A stretch of 64,000 nucleotides of DNA from an uncultured Bacteroidota bacterium (GTDB taxonomy: Bacteria; Bacteroidota; Bacteroidia; Flavobacteriales; Flavobacteriaceae): contig CABYPD010000001.1 of assembly GCA_902520835.1 (NCBI GenBank), forward strand, positions 124,001 to 188,000, given 5' to 3'. The position numbers were made by a program, and so were the translations under genes. The notes beneath the pieces are model-generated. The model was not told where the DNA came from and made no database searches. It worked only from the letters and a program-made list of their open reading frames with translations. How positions within the stretch are numbered: position 1 is the stretch's first letter; each line of letters opens with the position of its first letter. This document shows, in pieces, positions 59,371-64,000 of this stretch.

Positions 59371-60526
59371 TTTTTTTCTCATCGATTATATTTAATTCCA
59401 AATCACTATTTATTTTTTTTGCACTTACACTTAATAATATTCCAAATGCTAAAAATGTTGTCCATATTGATGTGCCTCCCATACTAATTAATGGTAAAGG
59501 TTGGCCAGTAACAGGGATTAATTGAACAGCAACTCCCATGTTAATAAAAGCTTGAAATACCACTGGCAATCCGACAGATAATGCAATTAATTTTCCAAAT
59601 ATTGAGGTTGCTTTATATGAAATAATAATTATTCTAAATAATAATATTAAGTATAGAAAAAGGATTAATATTGCTATAACTAAACCATATTCTTCAGTAA
59701 TTATTGAAAAAATAAAGTCTGAGGTACTTTGTGGAAGAATATATTTCATTGAGCTTTTTCCTGCTCCAACTCCAAATAAAGATCCATTTGCAATTGCTGC
59801 TTTTGCTCTATTTATTTGATAATTTGATTCTTCTGAAACAGGATTAATATAATTTTCAATCCTGCTAGTCCAAGTATCAATTCTGTTAGGTAGTAAATCT
59901 GGATAATTTTTTGCAAATAAAATAAATGTTGATGCTAAAATAATTCCAATAAATATTATTGAAGAAATATATTTAAATGGATATTGTCCCATAAATAATA
60001 TTGTTAATACCATCAAAAATATCATAAGTGAAGTTGAAAAATTTGAAGGTAAGATTAATAATATCACCATTAGGATAGGAATCCATAATGGAAAAAATGA
60101 GGATCTAAGGTCTAACTTTTTATCGATATTCTTAGACAGAAAATTCGATATGTAAATCAATAAAAAAATAGCAGCTAATGAAGATGGCTGAAATGAAATT
60201 CCGATTAAAGGTATATTAATCCATCGACTTGCATTTGCTCCTTCAATTTCATTTCCTTGAATTGCTGTAAATATTAATAATATAATAATTAAGGGTAAAA
60301 TTAATTTAGATAAGCCTTTAAAGTACTTGTAATCGATTAAATGAGTAGTATACATTATCAATATTCCAACTATTATAATAGCTACATGTTTAAATAAATT
60401 TGAGAAAATAAAGTTTGTACCAAAATTTGAGGTTGCACTAAAAATTGGTAAAAAAGAAAAAAATGATAAAGCTAGGACTACATACCAAACAACCTTATCT
60501 CCCTTTAACTTTGAAATTAAACTCAT
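59363..60526 (-). CDS. ftsW: SEDS-family glycosyltransferase FtsW
   Basis: A 387-residue membrane protein with about ten helices, the septal peptidoglycan polymerase partner of FtsI. GEATASRW-like ANASRWINIPLIGISFQPS and GITGQPLPLISMGGTS-like PVTGQPLPLISMGG are SEDS signatures, and the NRAKAAIANGSLFGVGAG and FIFSIITEEYGLV segments match the large periplasmic loop. It starts in a 4-base overlap with murD and overlaps murG. Confidence 0.95.
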   Translation of the reverse strand: MSLISKLKGDKVVWYVVLALSFFSFLPIFSATSNFGTNFIFSNLFKHVAIIIVGILIMYTTHLIDYKYFKGLSKLILPLIIILLIFTAIQGNEIEGANASRWINIPLIGISFQPSSLAAIFLLIYISNFLSKNIDKKLDLRSSFFPLWIPILMVILLILPSNFSTSLMIFLMVLTILFMGQYPFKYISSIIFIGIILASTFILFAKNYPDLLPNRIDTWTSRIENYINPVSEESNYQINRAKAAIANGSLFGVGAGKSSMKYILPQSTSDFIFSIITEEYGLVIAILILFLYLILLFRIIIISYKATSIFGKLIALSVGLPVVFQAFINMGVAVQLIPVTGQPLPLISMGGTSIWTTFLAFGILLSVSAKKINSDLELNIIDEKKNG

Positions 60527-61875
60527 AATTTTCTTACTTCTTCTTTAAATTGATTTCCTCTATCCTCAAAATTTTTAAATAGATCAAAACTTGCACATGC
60601 TGGAGATAATAAAACAGTATCATTTTGTTTTGCAAACTCATATGCACTTTTTACAGCATCTTTCATATTGTTTGTGCTTACAATTAAGTCACAATGATTT
60701 GAGAAAAATTCTATAGGTTTTGAGTTGTCCTTACCCAAACAAATAATCGCCTTAACTTTATTTTTAACAAAAGGAATCAAATCAGAATAATCATTTCCTT
60801 TATCAACTCCCCCAATTATCCATATAATCGGAGTTTTTACTGATTCCAATGCATAGTAAACAGCATTAACATTAGTAGCTTTAGAGTCATTAATATATTT
60901 AACCTTTTGGATGGTTAAAAAATGTTCTAAACGATGTGGAATATTTTTAAATGATCTAAGACTATCTTTAATCGATTCATTTGAAATATTCAAAAGTTGC
61001 GCAACACAAATAGCTGCCATTGAGTTCTGAATATTATGATTCCCTTGGATTGATAAATTATTTATATTCATCTTAAGATAATTATTATTGATTGTTGAGT
61101 TAATTTTATTTTCTTTAAGAAAAATCATGTCAGATTTTTCGTTATTGATTTTATTCTTATTAATTATTATTAATTGAGATTTTATTTTTATATCCTTTAA
61201 AAAATTTATTGAGTTCTCACACTTTCCATTTAAAATTAAAGTGTTATCCGACGTTTGATTTTTTGTAATTCTAAACTTTGAGCTGATGTAATTAGAAAAT
61301 GAATAGTTATATCGATCTAAATGATCTTCAGAAATATTAGTTATTATTGATATATCTGGTTTAAATTTTACAATATCATCTAATTGAAAACTACTAACTT
61401 CAAGAACATAATATTCAAACTGACCATCAGAAATAGATTCTGAAAAGCTTATGCCCATATTTCCTGCAATTCCAACATTAAATCCTGAGCTCTTTAAAAT
61501 ATGATATATTAAATAACTTGTTGTTGTCTTACCGTTAGATCCTGTAACTGCAATTAAAAATGAATTGGTATATCTACTTGCAAATTCAATTTCAGAAATT
61601 ATATTTTTTTTATCGAATAAAGGCATATTTTCAATAATCTTATTTGAGGAAATACCAGGACTAATTACAATTTCTTTTGAACTTGAAATTTTATCCCAGT
61701 TATGGCCATTTTCCTCAAATTTTATATTGTTTTTTAACAAAAATTCTTTTACATCATCAGAAATCACAGAATGATCAGATAGATAAACAGAGATATTTTT
61801 TTTTATAGCAAGTTTAACAGCACCCATTCCACTCAATCCAGAACCTAATATTGTTGTCATTTGTTTTTTTATCAT
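60523..61875 (-). CDS. murD: UDP-N-acetylmuramoyl-L-alanine--D-glutamate ligase
   Basis: A 450-residue Mur ligase adding D-Glu. [12 protein letters not shown] is the UDP loop, [10 protein letters not shown] (111-120) the ATP loop, and [31 protein letters not shown] and NDSKATN are MurD motifs. The start may be M1 or M6 ([11 protein letters not shown]); the former overlaps mraY by 4 bases and was kept. Confidence 0.96.
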   Translation of the reverse strand: MIKKQMTTILGSGLSGMGAVKLAIKKNISVYLSDHSVISDDVKEFLLKNNIKFEENGHNWDKISSSKEIVISPGISSNKIIENMPLFDKKNIISEIEFASRYTNSFLIAVTGSNGKTTTSYLIYHILKSSGFNVGIAGNMGISFSESISDGQFEYYVLEVSSFQLDDIVKFKPDISIITNISEDHLDRYNYSFSNYISSKFRITKNQTSDNTLILNGKCENSINFLKDIKIKSQLIIINKNKINNEKSDMIFLKENKINSTINNNYLKMNINNLSIQGNHNIQNSMAAICVAQLLNISNESIKDSLRSFKNIPHRLEHFLTIQKVKYINDSKATNVNAVYYALESVKTPIIWIIGGVDKGNDYSDLIPFVKNKVKAIICLGKDNSKPIEFFSNHCDLIVSTNNMKDAVKSAYEFAKQNDTVLLSPACASFDLFKNFEDRGNQFKEEVRKL

Positions 61876-63080
61876 CTTACTTTTAATGTTATTAATGATA
61901 AAATTGCCAGCATTATACAGACAATCCAGAATCTTGCTACTATTTTACTTTCACTGTATCCTTTCTTTTGAAAATGATGATGAATTGGTGTCATGAGAAA
62001 GATCCGCTTTCCTACACCAAATTTCTTTTTAGAATATTTAAAATAACTTACCTGAACAATTACAGATAAAGTTTCAACTAAGAAAACTCCACATAAAATC
62101 GGCAGTAGTAATTCCTTTCTAACTAAAATTGCTATTATTGCAATCAAACCACCTACAGTTAGACTTCCTGTATCACCCATAAAAACTTGGGCAGGATATG
62201 TATTATACCATAGAAACCCTATCAAACCTCCAAGCATTGCTGCAACAAAAACTACTATTTCTCCTATTCCGGGCAAATACATTATGTTTAAGTAATCAGA
62301 AAAAATTATATTTCCAGAAATCCACGCAAAAATTCCAAGTGTAAAAATTATTATTGAGGAGGAACCAGCTGCTAATCCATCTAAACCGTCAGTCAAATTT
62401 GCTCCATTTGAAACTGACACTATTACAAGGGTAATTATAACTATGTAGAATATCCAATTAAAATTTGTTGATTTAATTCCAAATATCTCTTCATAATCTA
62501 ATTCGTTATCTTTTAAAAAAGGAATTGTAGTTTTTAATGATCCAGTCTTGGAGCTAAGACTATGCTCATCAACTAAATTTATTTGATTTTTTTCATAAAT
62601 ATTTTGTGTTTTTATTTCAGGATTAAAGTAAACTGTGAAACCAATATAAAGACCAAGAATTACCTGGCCAATAATTTTAAATGAGCCTTTTAAACCTTTT
62701 TTGTTTTTTCTAAAAACTTTGATATAGTCATCAATAAAACCAATAACACCTAGCCAAAAAGTTGAGATTAATAAGATTATTATATAAATGTTTTTAAAAT
62801 CAGCGAATAATATAATTGGAATTATTGTTGAAATAATTATAATTATTCCACCCATGGTTGGGGTTCCTTTTTTTAAGTTCTCACCCGGTAAATCTAACTC
62901 TCTTATATTTTCACCAATTTGCTTAAATGATAAATAATTGATTATTCTTTTTCCGAAAACCGTTGAAATAAATAAAGCTAGTATAAAAGTAATTCCTGCC
63001 CTGAATGACAGATACTGAAAAAGACTAGCTCCAGCAAACTGATAATTTTTTTCAAGAAAATCGAACAAATAATAAAACAT
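61872..63080 (-). CDS. mraY: phospho-N-acetylmuramoyl-pentapeptide transferase
   Basis: A 402-residue integral membrane enzyme with about ten helices that moves phospho-MurNAc-pentapeptide to undecaprenyl phosphate, forming lipid [12 protein letters not shown], the Asp-rich [28 protein letters not shown] and MTPIHHHFQ are present. It is longer than the E. coli enzyme (360) owing to an insert near residues 165-200. It overlaps murE by one base. Confidence 0.97.
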   Translation of the reverse strand: MFYYLFDFLEKNYQFAGASLFQYLSFRAGITFILALFISTVFGKRIINYLSFKQIGENIRELDLPGENLKKGTPTMGGIIIIISTIIPIILFADFKNIYIIILLISTFWLGVIGFIDDYIKVFRKNKKGLKGSFKIIGQVILGLYIGFTVYFNPEIKTQNIYEKNQINLVDEHSLSSKTGSLKTTIPFLKDNELDYEEIFGIKSTNFNWIFYIVIITLVIVSVSNGANLTDGLDGLAAGSSSIIIFTLGIFAWISGNIIFSDYLNIMYLPGIGEIVVFVAAMLGGLIGFLWYNTYPAQVFMGDTGSLTVGGLIAIIAILVRKELLLPILCGVFLVETLSVIVQVSYFKYSKKKFGVGKRIFLMTPIHHHFQKKGYSESKIVARFWIVCIMLAILSLITLKVR

Positions 63081-64000
63081 TATATAGCTATTTTTAAATA
63101 ATTATTAAGTACCTCACTGTCGCTGAATTCAATTTTCTTATCACCAATAATTTGATATTTTTCATGACCTTTTCCCAGAACTAATAGAATATCATTAACC
63201 TTAGATTTAGATACAGCATATTTTATAGCATCTTTCCTGTCAATTATAGTTTTCACTTTTTTTATTTTTTTATTAACGACACCCATCTTCATATCATCTA
63301 TAATTTGATTTGGATCTTCATTTCTAGGGTTATCAGATGTAAAAATTGTTAAATCACTTAACTCAGATGAAACATAGCCCATCTTATTTCTTTTTTCTTT
63401 GTCTCTTCCTCCTCCACATCCAACTACAGTTATTATTATTCCATCACTTTTTACATAATCTTTAACTGATACTAAAACTTTCTCTATAGCATCAGGTGTA
63501 TGAGCAAAATCAACTATTGCAGTAATTCCATTCTTTACAATAACTTGAAATCGACCTTCAACAGGTTTTATCTTACTTAATAATTCAATTGATTTATTTT
63601 GATCTAATCCTAATATGTCACAGACTGCATATACTGCGACTAGATTATATGCATTAAATTTTCCTGTAATTTGAGTATGAATTAATTTATTATTCAATTG
63701 AATAATTAATCCCTCAATGTTATTTTCAATAATTTTTATGTTGTAATCTGAAAGTTTTTTTAGAGAATATGTTTTAATTTTTGATTTAGTATTTTGAACC
63801 ATTACACTACTATTTTTATCATCAATATTGACTAAAGAATATGAATCTTTAGAAAGTGAATCAAAAAATTTCTTCTTTGTATATATATAATTTTTAAAAG
63901 TTTTATGATAATTAAGATGATCATGAGAAATATTAGTGTAAACTCCTATGTCATAATTTAAATTTGAAATTCTTTCTTGATCAATAGAATGTGAGGAAAC
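63080..64000 (-). CDS. murE: UDP-N-acetylmuramoyl-L-alanyl-D-glutamate--2,6-diaminopimelate ligase MurE, C-terminal part
   Basis: The gene runs off the right edge; the frame is open to base 64000, so the track's Met at 63802 is internal. [13 protein letters not shown] in the extension and [26 protein letters not shown] and LGKGHEKYQ are MurE motifs. [10 protein letters not shown] contains DNPR, the motif linked with meso-diaminopimelate selection. It is the first visible gene of the dcw cluster in transcription order. Confidence 0.95.
   Translation of the reverse strand, partial: VSSHSIDQERISNLNYDIGVYTNISHDHLNYHKTFKNYIYTKKKFFDSLSKDSYSLVNIDDKNSSVMVQNTKSKIKTYSLKKLSDYNIKIIENNIEGLIIQLNNKLIHTQITGKFNAYNLVAVYAVCDILGLDQNKSIELLSKIKPVEGRFQVIVKNGITAIVDFAHTPDAIEKVLVSVKDYVKSDGIIITVVGCGGGRDKEKRNKMGYVSSELSDLTIFTSDNPRNEDPNQIIDDMKMGVVNKKIKKVKTIIDRKDAIKYAVSKSKVNDILLVLGKGHEKYQIIGDKKIEFSDSEVLNNYLKIAI

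Noticed and set aside
1-64000. CRISPR arrays, insertion sequences, prophage or integrative islands
   Set aside because: No regularly spaced direct repeats, transposase, integrase or phage genes were seen; gene content is uniform housekeeping with even base composition.

Overview
The window looks like a chromosomal segment of a marine, streamlined Flavobacteriia (phylum Bacteroidota). It is strongly AT-rich by eye and nearly gap-free: only one gene-free stretch approaches 300 bases. The assignment rests on several lineage marks. These are a type IX secretion Plug-type (DUF5103) protein and a PorT-type barrel, a short primary sigma factor, the FtsZ ending NSFLHDNVD, TAnnTTTG promoter boxes instead of E. 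coli -10 boxes, few Shine-Dalgarno sequences, a Na+-pumping NQR operon, and three tRNA genes without encoded CCA. I see no CRISPR array, insertion sequence, prophage or resistance cassette.

Layout. 1-2000: end of murF and an exported lipoprotein amidase. 2000-9540: M20 peptidase, clpB, yjbQ, an SRPBCC protein, and a VWA / MoxR-like AAA+ pair. 9541-9836: AT-rich spacer with a tRNA-like remnant. 9837-13300: LpxH-like phosphatase plus glycosyltransferase, tRNA-Val, an uncharacterised gene, a lipoprotein and a small membrane protein. 13300-19220: flavin reductase, O-methyltransferase, then on the minus strand tRNA-Gly, two paralogous carboxypeptidase-regulatory-domain proteins, DUF6702, M1 peptidase and tatA. 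19250-24090: GNAT, M15 peptidase, gpmI, thioredoxin-fold lipoprotein, map and a methyltransferase. 24077-30937: nqrABCDEF-apbE. 31029-39000: T9SS plug, apaG, pruA, rsmG, aspartate aminotransferase, trkH-trkA. 39072-48910: porT, trmH-like methylase, lipidated TamA/BamA-like protein, fbaA, accD, rpsO, pnp, rpoD, rpe. 48941-52607: anmK, PHP phosphoesterase, MATE transporter. 52608-64000 (minus): the dcw division and peptidoglycan cluster murE-mraY-murD-ftsW-murG-murC-ftsQ-ftsA-ftsZ-yqeY, ending in tRNA-Arg(TCG).

How the genes work together. Envelope building dominates: murF and the dcw operon for wall precursors and septation, anmK and M15 for wall recycling or remodelling, LpxH-like and TamA/BamA-like for the outer membrane, and Plug and PorT for type IX secretion. 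NQR with its flavin loader ApbE and the Trk potassium system fit sodium-based marine energetics. rpsO, pnp, rpoD, trmH-like and rsmG form the information-processing core.

Most of the window is ordinary housekeeping, and I found no convincing new multi-gene system. The points most worth a second look are: the nested hairpin covering the pnp leader, the AAA+ protein with altered Walker A and B motifs paired with a VWA protein, two palindromes upstream of clpB, convergent genes sharing TTAA/CTAA stop sites, tRNA genes packed directly against operons, and the frequent TTG starts. The ORF track's starts were corrected for several genes (nqrA, rsmG, map, apbE, GNAT, DUF6702, the LpxH-like gene and murG), and both end genes were extended to the window edges.
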